Shown here piece by piece: positions 26,068 to 33,698 of a stretch of 64,000 nucleotides of DNA; positions within the stretch are counted from its first letter, which is position 1, and every line of letters begins with the position of its first letter. The notes beneath the pieces were generated by a model that did no database searches, was not told the origin of the DNA, and saw only the letters and a program-made list of their open reading frames with translations. The stretch is taken from assembly GCA_963814905.1 (NCBI GenBank), contig CAWFEM010000012.1, positions 186,001-250,000 of the forward strand, read 5' to 3'. Source of the stretch: DASWJZ01 sp963814905. GTDB lineage: Bacteria > Pseudomonadota > Alphaproteobacteria > Rhizobiales > Afifellaceae. A program made the position numbers and the translations under genes.

Positions 26068-26144
26068 GCGGCATGGGCGCCGCGTAGGCCGTAACCCGGT
26101 TGCCGTCCCCGATCTCGTCGAGGACATGCTTTCGGGATCGTCCT

Positions 26145-26393
26145 CTAATGCAGGAGCGCCGTGGGCCGCTGTCGCGAAGGCCACGTATCGGCCGGTTCAG
26201 CCCGTTTCCTTGAATTCTTGATCTGGGTATCGGCGCCCAGCCCCTGTCCCGCTTGGATTTGCAATGCTTTCGCCATCCGAACGAAATGCGACTGCAAAGC
26301 AGGATCGGGAACCTCGCACGCCAATTGCATGCAGTCCGATGCCAGGCGCAGGCATTCCAAGTCATGCTTTCGCAATTTCTTAAACTCGGACAT
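26145..26393 (-). CDS. Small conserved protein of unknown function
   Basis: A protein of 82 aa with a helical N-terminal part (KKLRKHDLECLRLASDCMQL) and SHFVRMAKALQIQA. I recognise this pattern from small uncharacterised proteins of Bradyrhizobium and relatives, but no function is known to me. The ATG at 26393 follows AAAGGG; a frame open to 26429 lacks such a site. The C-terminal part (from about residue 50) is charged and probably disordered. It is convergent with the second Crp-family gene and adjoins tRNA-Ala. Confidence 0.6.
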   Translation of the reverse strand: MSEFKKLRKHDLECLRLASDCMQLACEVPDPALQSHFVRMAKALQIQAGQGLGADTQIKNSRKRAEPADTWPSRQRPTALLH

Positions 26394-26481
26394 CGCGCGC
26401 CCTTTGAATCGCCATTGCAACGATTGCACGACACCGCGCGTCCTGTCGGTGGTCTAGGCCACAGAAAAGGGGAGAAATAAG

Positions 26482-26557
<76 letters not shown>

Positions 26558-26659
26558 AAAGCGGCGGGGATGGGGGCCCTGCCGGCGGAGCGCATTTAGT
26601 GTTGGGGGGTATACGGTGTCAAGGCGCTGAACAGCGCTGGATGCGGGCCGTTCCCGCCT

Positions 26660-26890
26660 TCAGGTCTCCGCGGCTCGCGCGCTCTTCGAAGCGCCGCACG
26701 ATCGGCCCGCCTGGACGGGCGGGCAGGGCGCCGTGCCGTATGAGCAGAAGACGCAACAATCGCCCGCCAGAGGCTTCAGAAGCGCACCGCATGACGGGCA
26801 CTCGAACCGCGCGACGCAGGCATTCTCCGGCATGACCTCGGTGCTCCGCGCGCCGCATTCAGGGCAGGTGATCGTGGATTCCAGGAGCAC
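26660..26890 (-). CDS. Small zinc-ribbon protein with GDCCVFCSYG motif
   Basis: A protein of 76 aa with two CxxC pairs forming a zinc ribbon (CPECG at 9-13, CPSCG at 31-35) and then GDCCVFCSYGTAPCPPVQ near residues 43-60. The last motif is conserved in a widespread family of unknown function that I recall being found near metal-resistance genes. The start is GTG at 26890 with GAAGGAG about ten bases upstream; the later ATG would lose the first CxxC pair. Ten cysteines in 76 residues strongly suggest metal binding. Confidence 0.72.
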   Translation of the reverse strand: MLLESTITCPECGARSTEVMPENACVARFECPSCGALLKPLAGDCCVFCSYGTAPCPPVQAGRSCGASKSARAAET

Positions 26891-27034
26891 GCCCGTTCAC
26901 TCCTTCGCCATCGCGACGAACCGGCCGCGACTGCGCGCTTAACCTAACACCGATTGTCGGGTGCCCCGCGCGCTTGTAACGCGCAGGCACGACGGCTAAA
27001 TGCTGGGGGCAAGCTCCCGGCAATTGGAACAGAG

Positions 27035-27325
27035 ATGCGCGCGCTCCTCGACGTTTTCATCGTAGTCCTGCACATCTATTGGTGGGTCATCATCGGCAGC
27101 GCGGTCTTCTCGTGGCTCTATGCGTTCGGCGTGGTCAATCCGCGCAATCAGGTCGTCTCGATGATCGGCCGCACGCTCTATCAGCTTACGGAGCCGCTTC
27201 TCAGGCCGATCAGGCGTTTCGTGCCGTCGTTCGGCGGGCTCGACATCTCGCCGGTCATTCTGCTGCTGCTCCTGTTCCTGATCGAGCGGGTCATTTACTA
27301 TTACATCTACCCCTATGTCCCGTGA
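27035..27325 (+). CDS. yggT: YggT family membrane protein
   Basis: A protein of 96 aa with two hydrophobic segments (about 3-25 and 70-92) around the family motif LTEPLLRPIRRFVPSFGGLDISP. YggT proteins are linked to osmotic tolerance and cell-envelope organisation. The ATG at 27035 fits the family start. It is coupled to the next gene through a GTGA overlap, and the pair yggT-yggU is conserved in proteobacteria. Confidence 0.9.
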   Translation: MRALLDVFIVVLHIYWWVIIGSAVFSWLYAFGVVNPRNQVVSMIGRTLYQLTEPLLRPIRRFVPSFGGLDISPVILLLLLFLIERVIYYYIYPYVP

Positions 27326-27684
27326 CCGCCTCGGTTCGACCGTGGAGCGGTGAGGGGGGAGAATTCCGGGTGCGCGTCAGGCTGACGCCGCGCGGCGGGC
27401 GCGATGCGCTGGAGGGTGTGGAGACTCAAGCCGACGGAGCTGCGGTGCTGAAGGCGCGCGTCAGCGCCGCGCCGGAAAAAGGCGCTGCCAATGCGGCGCT
27501 CGTGAAGCTTCTCTCAAAAGCGCTCGGCGTGCCGAAATCGGCGGTGGCGATCGCAAGCGGCGGGACGGCGCGGGTGAAGACGCTGCGGGTGACTGGAGAC
27601 GCGGCCGTGCTCGTCGCGCGCTGCGAGGCCTTGTTCGGCGGCGAGGTCGTCAGGCCGCGAGGCGCGCGGTCAGGCGCTCGTTGA
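27322..27684 (+). CDS. yggU: YggU / DUF167 family protein
   Basis: A cytosolic protein of 120 aa with the DUF167 core RVRLTPRGGRDALEG, APEKGAANAALVKLLSKALGV and SGGTARVKTLRVTG. Biochemical function is unknown. It starts with GTG at 27322 overlapping the yggT stop; a longer open frame running through yggT is not a real extension. The last 35 bp overlap the end of the convergent ParA-like gene. Confidence 0.85.
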   Translation: MTASVRPWSGEGGEFRVRVRLTPRGGRDALEGVETQADGAAVLKARVSAAPEKGAANAALVKLLSKALGVPKSAVAIASGGTARVKTLRVTGDAAVLVARCEALFGGEVVRPRGARSGAR

Positions 27685-28303
27685 TCTCACGCGCCAGCGC
27701 GCCGATCTCCGCCGCGCCTTTGCTCGACGGCGCGGATTCCATGACGGTGCTGCCTTCGCCCATCGAGGCGGCGAAAGCAACGCGGTTGCCGATCCGCGCT
27801 GCGGCCACGTCGGCGCCGAGTTTCAGGATTGCGGCGATCATGTCGTCGGTGACGCGTGCGCGCGGCGGCACGCGGTTGACGACGACGAGCGCCGGCACGG
27901 ATTCGCGGCCGACGATCTGCAGCGTCGCGGCGCTCGACCAGACATCCACCGGCGTCGGCTGAATGGGGATCGCGACGAGGCTTGCCGCCTCGATCGCCGG
28001 CTTTGCCTCAAGGTCGGATTTCGGCGGCGTGTCGACCACCACGTAATCGTAGTCGCGCGAAAGCCCCATCGCCTCGCGGCGCGCGCCCCAGCCGCTGGCG
28101 GTGCGAAAGCCCATGCCGGTATGCGCTGCGCCAAGCCGCCGCTCGCGCGCCTCGAACCATTCGCCGAGGCTGCCCTGCGGGTCGACGTCGAGAAGCGCCA
28201 CCGTGGAGCGATCGAGCCGGGAAAGCGCAACGGCGAGATGCGCGGCAACGGTCGTCTTGCCGGAGCCGCCTTTCTGCTGCGCGACGGTGATGACCTTGCC
28301 CAT
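27650..28303 (-). CDS. ParA-like partitioning ATPase (orphan)
   Basis: Deviant Walker A ATPase of 217 aa: QQKGGSGKTT at residues about 9-18, then LLDVDPQGS and VVVDTPPKSD. Length and motifs fit the small, orphan ParA/MipZ-like group that positions cargo such as chemoreceptor clusters or plasmids. No parB lies beside it, so it is not the chromosome-partition ParA. The ATG at 28303 is the family start; the upstream 27 codons are not conserved-looking. Confidence 0.85.
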   Translation of the reverse strand: MGKVITVAQQKGGSGKTTVAAHLAVALSRLDRSTVALLDVDPQGSLGEWFEARERRLGAAHTGMGFRTASGWGARREAMGLSRDYDYVVVDTPPKSDLEAKPAIEAASLVAIPIQPTPVDVWSSAATLQIVGRESVPALVVVNRVPPRARVTDDMIAAILKLGADVAAARIGNRVAFAASMGEGSTVMESAPSSKGAAEIGALAREINERLTARLAA

Positions 28304-28402
28304 GGGACCGAGCCTCCCGCGCGATTGTTGCACCGCAACAATCGCCTCGCAACGGAAAAGCCCGGCGCGTGCCCTGCCATCCACCGCAAAGGCAGGGGCG
28401 TT

Positions 28403-28918
28403 CTAGGCGTGGAATTCGTACCAGATGCAGGGAAGCGTGCGCCCGCCGAGCGACTCGTCGGTGCGCGCGACGACCGTTCCGCCGTGGTGTGTGTAGAAGC
28501 CGTTGGCGCGGTCGTTCTCCGCGAGGGCGCGGACCAGAACGCGCGAATAGCCGCGCGCCTTGATACGCTTCAGGACCGCGGAGAAGAGCCGCGTGCCGAG
28601 CCCGATCCCCTGATATTCGGGGCGAAGGTAAAGCTCCTGCACCTCCGCCGCGCCGGGGGCGTGGCCGCGGCCGGCGGCTGGGGCGAAGCTGGCATAGCCG
28701 ACAACCGTTCCGCCCACATCGAGCACGACCACCGGACGCCGCGCCAGTGCATCGCGCCACCAGGGCGCGCTGCGCCGGATGATCATCCGTTGCAGAGTGA
28801 GCGCCGGGATGATTCCCGAATAGGCTTCTTGCCAGGCTTCTGCATGCACGTCGGCAAGCTGCGCGGCGTCGGCAGCACGAGCAGGTCTGACATCGATGAC
28901 CAGCGAAGTCATGGGCAT
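28403..28918 (-). CDS. GNAT family N-acetyltransferase
   Basis: Acetyl-CoA-dependent acetyltransferase of 171 aa. The acetyl-CoA loop region is ELYLRPEYQGIGLGTRL (residues about 95-111), followed by NDRANGFYTHHGG. Substrate unknown. Two ATGs (28918 and 28912) are possible; neither has a strong ribosome site. It is read from 28918 leftward and diverges from the transporter gene at 29039. Confidence 0.85.
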   Translation of the reverse strand: MPMTSLVIDVRPARAADAAQLADVHAEAWQEAYSGIIPALTLQRMIIRRSAPWWRDALARRPVVVLDVGGTVVGYASFAPAAGRGHAPGAAEVQELYLRPEYQGIGLGTRLFSAVLKRIKARGYSRVLVRALAENDRANGFYTHHGGTVVARTDESLGGRTLPCIWYEFHA

Positions 28919-29038
28919 GATGCTACGCTCGATTGGGGAGGCGAGGGAAGTGGAAAGGCACGCGCGAGACATCGGCCGGCGCTGCGGCGCAACGGGTGCG
29001 CTCAAGAATCCCGCGCCAGCGCGCGGGGACGCGCAGCG

Positions 29039-30247
29039 ATGATCTCCGGGTTGACGGCCGCCGCCGTTGCGATCGTGGCGATGGCGGTGCTCGTTCTTCC
29101 GCGCATCGCCCGCTCGCCCTACTGGCGCGCCACGGCGACGCCGCTCGCCTCCATCATCGGCAGCGGCTTTCTCGTCTCCGCGCCACTCCTGCGCGAGCAG
29201 ATCGGTTACTACGCGCCGGCCGGGATCGCCATGCTCCTGGCGCTCTCCTATCTCGTCGGCGCTGCGATCCGCGAGAACATCGCGCATGTGGAGCCGATGC
29301 TCGAGCAGGGGAGGCGGCAAAGCGCGATCGTGCAGATCGAGCACCTCTCCTCTGTCGCGCTTGCCTTCGCCTATTTCGTCTCGGTCGCCTACTACCTCGT
29401 CCTCTTCGCAAGCTTCCTGCTCAAGATTGGCGAGATCAGCGATCCGCTGCCGATCAAGCTCATTGTCACGGCGATCCTGGCGGCGATCGGTGGGCTCGGG
29501 TTCTGGCGTGGCTTCGTGGCGGTGGAGCGCGTCGAGGTCTACGCCGTCTCCGCCAAGCTCGCGGTCATCGCGGGGATCGTCGCCGCACTCGTCATTCACG
29601 ATGTGACGCTTGCCGGCAGCGGCTGGACGCCGCCGCCGCTCGGCGCGACGATCGATCGTGGCGATATCGCCCCGATGCTCGGATTGCTGATCGTCGTGCA
29701 GGGCTTCGAGACGTCGCGCTTCCTTGGCGCGGAATATCCGGCGGAGCTGCGCATCCGCACCATGAGAGCGGCGCAGCTCATCTCGGCGGGAATTTATATC
29801 GTCTTCTTCCTGCTCGTGCTGCCACTCTATTCCTACGAAACCCAAAACGACGGCGTCGCCGCGATCGTCGACATGCTGACGCCCGTCTCCGCCATCCTGC
29901 CGGCGATGGTCATCATCGGCGCGCTCGCCAGCCAATCGAGCGCGGCGATCGCGGACGCGAATGGCGCGGCCGGGCTCCTCCACGACATCTCGCGCCAACG
30001 CATCCTGGTGCGCACCGCCTATCCTCTGATCGCGCTGATCGCGGTGCTGGTCACCTGGGAGACGGATGTCTTGAGCCTGATCGCGCTCGCCTCCCGTTGC
30101 TTCGCCTTCTATTACGCGCTGCAATGCGTCGTGGCGCTCTTAAGCGCCCGCCGGCGGGGCCGCATGCTTCCGGCCGTGGGCTTCGGCGCGCTCGCGGTCC
30201 TGTGCGCCTGCGTCGTCCTCTTCGGCGCGCCGGTCGAGGGCGGTTAG
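29039..30247 (+). CDS. Multi-pass membrane transporter-like protein
   Basis: A protein of 402 aa with about eleven hydrophobic segments. Text such as GFETSRFLGAEYPAELRIRTMRAAQLIS resembles the middle of APC-superfamily amino-acid permeases, and ASQSSAAIADANGAAGLLHDIS resembles their later helices. I am confident that it is a membrane protein and moderately confident of the transporter family; the substrate is unknown. The ATG at 29039 starts the first helix. It stands alone between a GNAT gene and the fasciclin gene. Confidence 0.7.
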   Translation: MISGLTAAAVAIVAMAVLVLPRIARSPYWRATATPLASIIGSGFLVSAPLLREQIGYYAPAGIAMLLALSYLVGAAIRENIAHVEPMLEQGRRQSAIVQIEHLSSVALAFAYFVSVAYYLVLFASFLLKIGEISDPLPIKLIVTAILAAIGGLGFWRGFVAVERVEVYAVSAKLAVIAGIVAALVIHDVTLAGSGWTPPPLGATIDRGDIAPMLGLLIVVQGFETSRFLGAEYPAELRIRTMRAAQLISAGIYIVFFLLVLPLYSYETQNDGVAAIVDMLTPVSAILPAMVIIGALASQSSAAIADANGAAGLLHDISRQRILVRTAYPLIALIAVLVTWETDVLSLIALASRCFAFYYALQCVVALLSARRRGRMLPAVGFGALAVLCACVVLFGAPVEGG

Positions 30248-30372
30248 CAGGCGTCCCGTAAGATATCGCTCACGTTCAAGTGAAGCGTGTTTGAAGGCCC
30301 GGCCAAAACCCGACGCGTCTGCGCGCCGTAACGCCTTACGTCGAAACCAATCGACGCAAGGAGATCACTCAT

Positions 30373-30948
30373 ATGCTCAACCTGACCAATTTCGCCCGCA
30401 CCGCGCTTGTCGCTTCGGTCGTCGGCCTCGCCTCCGCAGCCGCGTCACCCGCCTTCGCACAGGATCCGGTGACCGTCGGCGGCGCGCCGATGTACGCGAG
30501 CAAGAACATCATCGAGAACGCGGTGAACTCGAAGGATCACACGACGCTGGTCGCGGCGGTGAAGGCCGCGGGTCTCGTCGACACGCTTTCCGGGGAGGGC
30601 CCGTTCACGGTCTTCGCGCCGACCAACGCGGCCTTCGAGAAGCTGCCGGCGGGAACGGTGGAATCGCTCCTGAAGCCGGATAACAAGGATGCCCTGGTCC
30701 ACATCCTGACCTACCACGTCATCCCGGCCGCGGCGACGTCGGAAGCCGCCATGCAGATGATCAAGGATGACGGCGGCGAGCACAAGGTGAAGACCGTCTC
30801 CGGCGATACGCTGACCCTCAAGATGGATGGCGACAAGCTCGTCGTCATCGACGAGATGGGCAACATCGCGACCGTGACGCAGGCGGACGTCATGCAGTCG
30901 AACGGCGTGATCCACGTGATCGATACCGTTCTCATGCCGAAGATGTAG
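30373..30948 (+). CDS. Secreted fasciclin-domain protein
   Basis: A protein of 191 aa. A signal peptide (about residues 1-29, ending SPAFAQ) is followed by one fasciclin (FAS1) domain with the H1 block FTVFAPTNAAFEKLP (about 77-91) and the H2-type end NGVIHVIDTVLMPK. FAS1 domains mediate adhesion or protein contacts outside the membrane. AAGGAGA lies before the ATG. It lies next to an RskA anti-sigma/ECF sigma pair, the same association as mpt70/mpt83 with sigK-rskA in mycobacteria, so control by that sigma factor is likely. Confidence 0.92.
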   Translation: MLNLTNFARTALVASVVGLASAAASPAFAQDPVTVGGAPMYASKNIIENAVNSKDHTTLVAAVKAAGLVDTLSGEGPFTVFAPTNAAFEKLPAGTVESLLKPDNKDALVHILTYHVIPAAATSEAAMQMIKDDGGEHKVKTVSGDTLTLKMDGDKLVVIDEMGNIATVTQADVMQSNGVIHVIDTVLMPKM

Positions 30949-30974
30949 ATCCTCCCATCGGCATGGCATGAAGA

Positions 30975-31001
30975 GAGGCGGCCGGCTTTGCCGGCTGCCT
31001 C
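30975..31001. terminator. Hairpin terminator between fasciclin and anti-sigma genes
   Basis: GCCGGC (30981-30986) pairs with GCCGGC (30990-30995) around TTT; outer bases extend the stem to about 12 pairs (30975-31001) with one G-U. It sits between convergent genes and can serve both, though T tracts are poor. Confidence 0.6.
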
Positions 31002-31008
31002 GTCGTCT

Positions 31009-31707
31009 CTATTCGATCGGGATCAGGCGGCCGGTATAGACGACGGGGCCGGTCGCGACGCCGGTCGGCGAACCCCCTTCAGGCTCCACCGTCACGGCGA
31101 TGATGCCGTTGACCGGACCCTTCCCGAGCGCGTCGCGGATCGTCTGGGCGCCGGCGCCGGCCTGAAGGATTCCAAGCGAGCGGGCTTTTTCGCCGTCCGG
31201 GATGTGCCAGAGCTCCAGGCTCTTGCCGCTCGGCACTTCGGCGGTGACGCTGCGCACGACGATCGTGCCGTTCACCGTATCGACCTCGGCGATCAAGGCC
31301 GGTTCGCGCCCGCCGGAATCGACCACCGCCACGTAGCGCCCCGTTTCGGGCGGCGGTGGAACCGATTGCCGGTCGAGCACCACCACGACGGCGAGTGCTG
31401 CGGCCAGCGCGCCGAGCGCCGCCGCGGTCGTCTTCCACACCGCGACGCGCCGCCGCAGCGTCACCACGTTCGGCCCCAGGGAGCCGTCGCCTCCGGCAAT
31501 GGCGCGCTCGATCCGCGGCCAGACGTGCGCAGCCGGCGGCGATTCCGGCACCGCCTCCGCCAGCGGCGAAAGCTGCTCCTCCCATTTCGCCACTGCCGCC
31601 TGCAGCTCGGGATCGCCTGCCAGCCGGCGCGCAAAAGCGTCCCGCTCCGGGCCGGAGAGGGTGCCCAGCACATATTCGGCAGCGGCGAGCTCGAGCTCCT
31701 CGTTCAT
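31009..31707 (-). CDS. RskA-family anti-sigma factor
   Basis: Membrane-anchored anti-sigma factor of 232 aa. The N-terminal zinc-less anti-sigma domain begins EELELAAAEYVLGTLSGPERDAFARRL; a single membrane helix is at about residues 92-111 (TTAAALGALAAALAVVVVL); the periplasmic RskA domain carries SLELWHIPDGEKARSLGIL. It should hold the ECF sigma factor until the periplasmic domain is cut by proteases. The start ATG at 31707 overlaps the sigma stop (ATGA). A site-2 protease homologue lies 8 kb away at 39504-40643, but a link is speculative. Confidence 0.88.
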   Translation of the reverse strand: MNEELELAAAEYVLGTLSGPERDAFARRLAGDPELQAAVAKWEEQLSPLAEAVPESPPAAHVWPRIERAIAGGDGSLGPNVVTLRRRVAVWKTTAAALGALAAALAVVVVLDRQSVPPPPETGRYVAVVDSGGREPALIAEVDTVNGTIVVRSVTAEVPSGKSLELWHIPDGEKARSLGILQAGAGAQTIRDALGKGPVNGIIAVTVEPEGGSPTGVATGPVVYTGRLIPIE

Positions 31708-32240
31708 TCCCGCTCCAGACAGGCTTTCAGCGCCTTGATCGTCCGGTGTAGCAACGTCTTGATCGTACCGACCGGGCGGCCGAACCGCTCGGCAAGCTCC
31801 TCCCGAGAATAGCCTGAGCAGTAGGCGAGGATCACGCAGCGGCGCGCTTCCTCGTCGAGACCTCCAAGGCACTGCCGAAGGCTCTCTCTCGCGACAGGGC
31901 TCGGCTCGGGGGCGGCCAGCCGCTCCAAGATGCTTTCGTCGTCGTCGCTTCTGGCCCGCTCGATGCGGTTGGCGCGAATCCGGTCCAGCGCGCTGTTACG
32001 GGCTATCGCGGCAAGCCAGGCCATCGGCTGGCCCGCCTCGGGCCTGTAGAGGGAAGCTTTCCGCCACACGCGCTCAAAGGCTTCCTGCAAGACATCTTCC
32101 GCTTCGGCTCTGTTGCCGGTGATACGGAGGACGACGCCGAATAGTTTCGAGGAAGTCGCGTCGTAGAGCGCGCGAAATGCCGGGCGGTCGCCGTCAGCAA
32201 CCCCGCGCAACATTCCTTGAAGATCGGCGCTGGACTTCAT
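31704..32240 (-). CDS. ECF sigma factor, SigK-like
   Basis: Group 4 sigma factor of 178 aa: region 2 with EAEDVLQEAFERVWRKA (residues about 47-63) and PMAWLAAIARNSALDRIR, and region 4 with CSGYSREELAERFGRPVGTIKTLLHR. The ATG at 32240 follows GAGGGGAGG. It is coupled to the downstream RskA gene. The pair with a fasciclin gene next door suggests a SigK/RskA-type envelope or redox response. I could not find a shared promoter motif upstream of this gene and of the fasciclin gene. Confidence 0.9.
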   Translation of the reverse strand: MKSSADLQGMLRGVADGDRPAFRALYDATSSKLFGVVLRITGNRAEAEDVLQEAFERVWRKASLYRPEAGQPMAWLAAIARNSALDRIRANRIERARSDDDESILERLAAPEPSPVARESLRQCLGGLDEEARRCVILAYCSGYSREELAERFGRPVGTIKTLLHRTIKALKACLERE

Positions 32241-32335
32241 GCCTCCCCTCGTCGCGCGCTCAATGTCGGCGGCTGGCGGGCGAACGATCACGCAGAGTGG
32301 CTTAAGCGAATTGCCGGAACAAGCGATGCGGCTAT

Positions 32336-33625
32336 CTATTCCGGCGCGGCGAAGACCGACACCGGCTCGGTGACGCCGCGGAAGTGGAACCTCCCGAGCG
32401 GGTCGAGCGGGGTGTCGAGGATCTCCGCCACGGCTTCGGTCACGAGCAGGCGGCGACCGGTCTCCTTCGACAGCGGCTCGACGCGCGCCGCGAGGTTTAC
32501 CGTCGGTCCGGTCACCGTGAAGTCGAGCCGGTCGGCGGAGCCGATATTGCCGTAGAAGACGGGTCCGCGATGTAGCGCGATCGCCGTATCGACCGGACGC
32601 CACTCGCCGTTGATGCGGAGTTTCTCCCGACCGACGCGGTTCAGCTTCTCCACCGACGCGAGGCCGTCGCGGGCGGCGGCAAGTGCTGCCGCGGCTGCCG
32701 CCGGCGCCGGATTGTCGGGGCCGACCGGAAAGATCGCCAGCATGCCGTCGCCGATGAACTTCAGCACTTCGCCGCCATGCTTGCCCACCGCTTCGGCCAG
32801 CCCGCCGAAATAGGCGTTCAGGAGCCGGATCATCTCCGGACCGGGCAGGCGGTCCGAATGGCCGGTATAGTCGCGCATGTCGGAGACCCATACGACGGCG
32901 TCGATCACCTCGCCGGAGCCGCGCCTGATCTCGCCGGCGAGGACGCGCGCACCGCTGCGCTCGCCGAGATAGGAGGTGAGCACGTTCTTGGCGATCTTGG
33001 TGAGCGCGATCAGGTCGAGGTTGATGGCAAGCGCCGGGATCAGCTTCTGCAGCGCCGCCAGATCGTGCGGCTTGAAGCCGCCGCGTGCGCGCGTGGCGAC
33101 GGTCATGGCGCTATGGAAGCTGCGCGCATGCGGGATCGGAAACGCCCAGTAGTCGGTGAAGCCCTCTTCAGCGAGCCTCTCCATGATCGGGAACTGGGTG
33201 GCGGTGTACTCGTCTTGCGGATTGAGCCGCACCGTCGCCCGGTCGTCGATCACCGAGCGGAGCGGGCTGAGCAGGAAGTCCGCGGTGTCGCGAATGTGCA
33301 CGTTGACGCGCAGCTCGGTGCAGTAGCCAAACCGCGGGTTCCAATTGGCGGTGAAGCCGAGCACCTGCGGGTGCAGCGTTCCAATATGAACGCTCGCCCG
33401 CTCGAAGGGCAGGCCGGCGGCGCCGAGCCGCGACATCAACCCGTCGAGGAGCTCGCAGAGTCCCGCGGCGCTCGCGTCGCCGGACATCAGCCAATCTTCC
33501 GGCGAGCCGTCGACGTCGGTGGGGTCGGTGACCGGAACCCGGCGGACAAGCTCCATATCGGCCGGAAATTCAGCCTCTTTGGGCTCTTCGGATGCCGACA
33601 AGGCTTGGGTCTGGGGCGCAAGCAT
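32336..33625 (-). CDS. Class III adenylate/guanylate cyclase, soluble
   Basis: Nucleotide cyclase of 429 aa. The N-terminal half (about 45-215) is an adenylate-cyclase-associated sensor region of unknown ligand. The cyclase domain (about 225-390) has both metal aspartates (WVSDMRDYT and FIGDGMLAIF) and the transition-state Asn/Arg block TVNLAARVEPL. There are no membrane helices, so it is cytosolic. It belongs to the large family of such cyclases in rhizobia. A second class III cyclase lies 2.5 kb away. Confidence 0.88.
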   Translation of the reverse strand: MLAPQTQALSASEEPKEAEFPADMELVRRVPVTDPTDVDGSPEDWLMSGDASAAGLCELLDGLMSRLGAAGLPFERASVHIGTLHPQVLGFTANWNPRFGYCTELRVNVHIRDTADFLLSPLRSVIDDRATVRLNPQDEYTATQFPIMERLAEEGFTDYWAFPIPHARSFHSAMTVATRARGGFKPHDLAALQKLIPALAINLDLIALTKIAKNVLTSYLGERSGARVLAGEIRRGSGEVIDAVVWVSDMRDYTGHSDRLPGPEMIRLLNAYFGGLAEAVGKHGGEVLKFIGDGMLAIFPVGPDNPAPAAAAAALAAARDGLASVEKLNRVGREKLRINGEWRPVDTAIALHRGPVFYGNIGSADRLDFTVTGPTVNLAARVEPLSKETGRRLLVTEAVAEILDTPLDPLGRFHFRGVTEPVSVFAAPE

Positions 33626-33698
33626 GGGTAAGGACCGTTGAGAGTCAGGAACCCCTAGATGGATGCTCCGATGCCGCCGCGCCAGCCCTTCTCCGGCC

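Noticed and set aside
28121..29038. N-terminal extension of the transporter gene at 29039 back to 28121
   Set aside because: The extension runs antisense through the GNAT and ParA-like genes; the membrane protein begins with its first hydrophobic helix at 29039.
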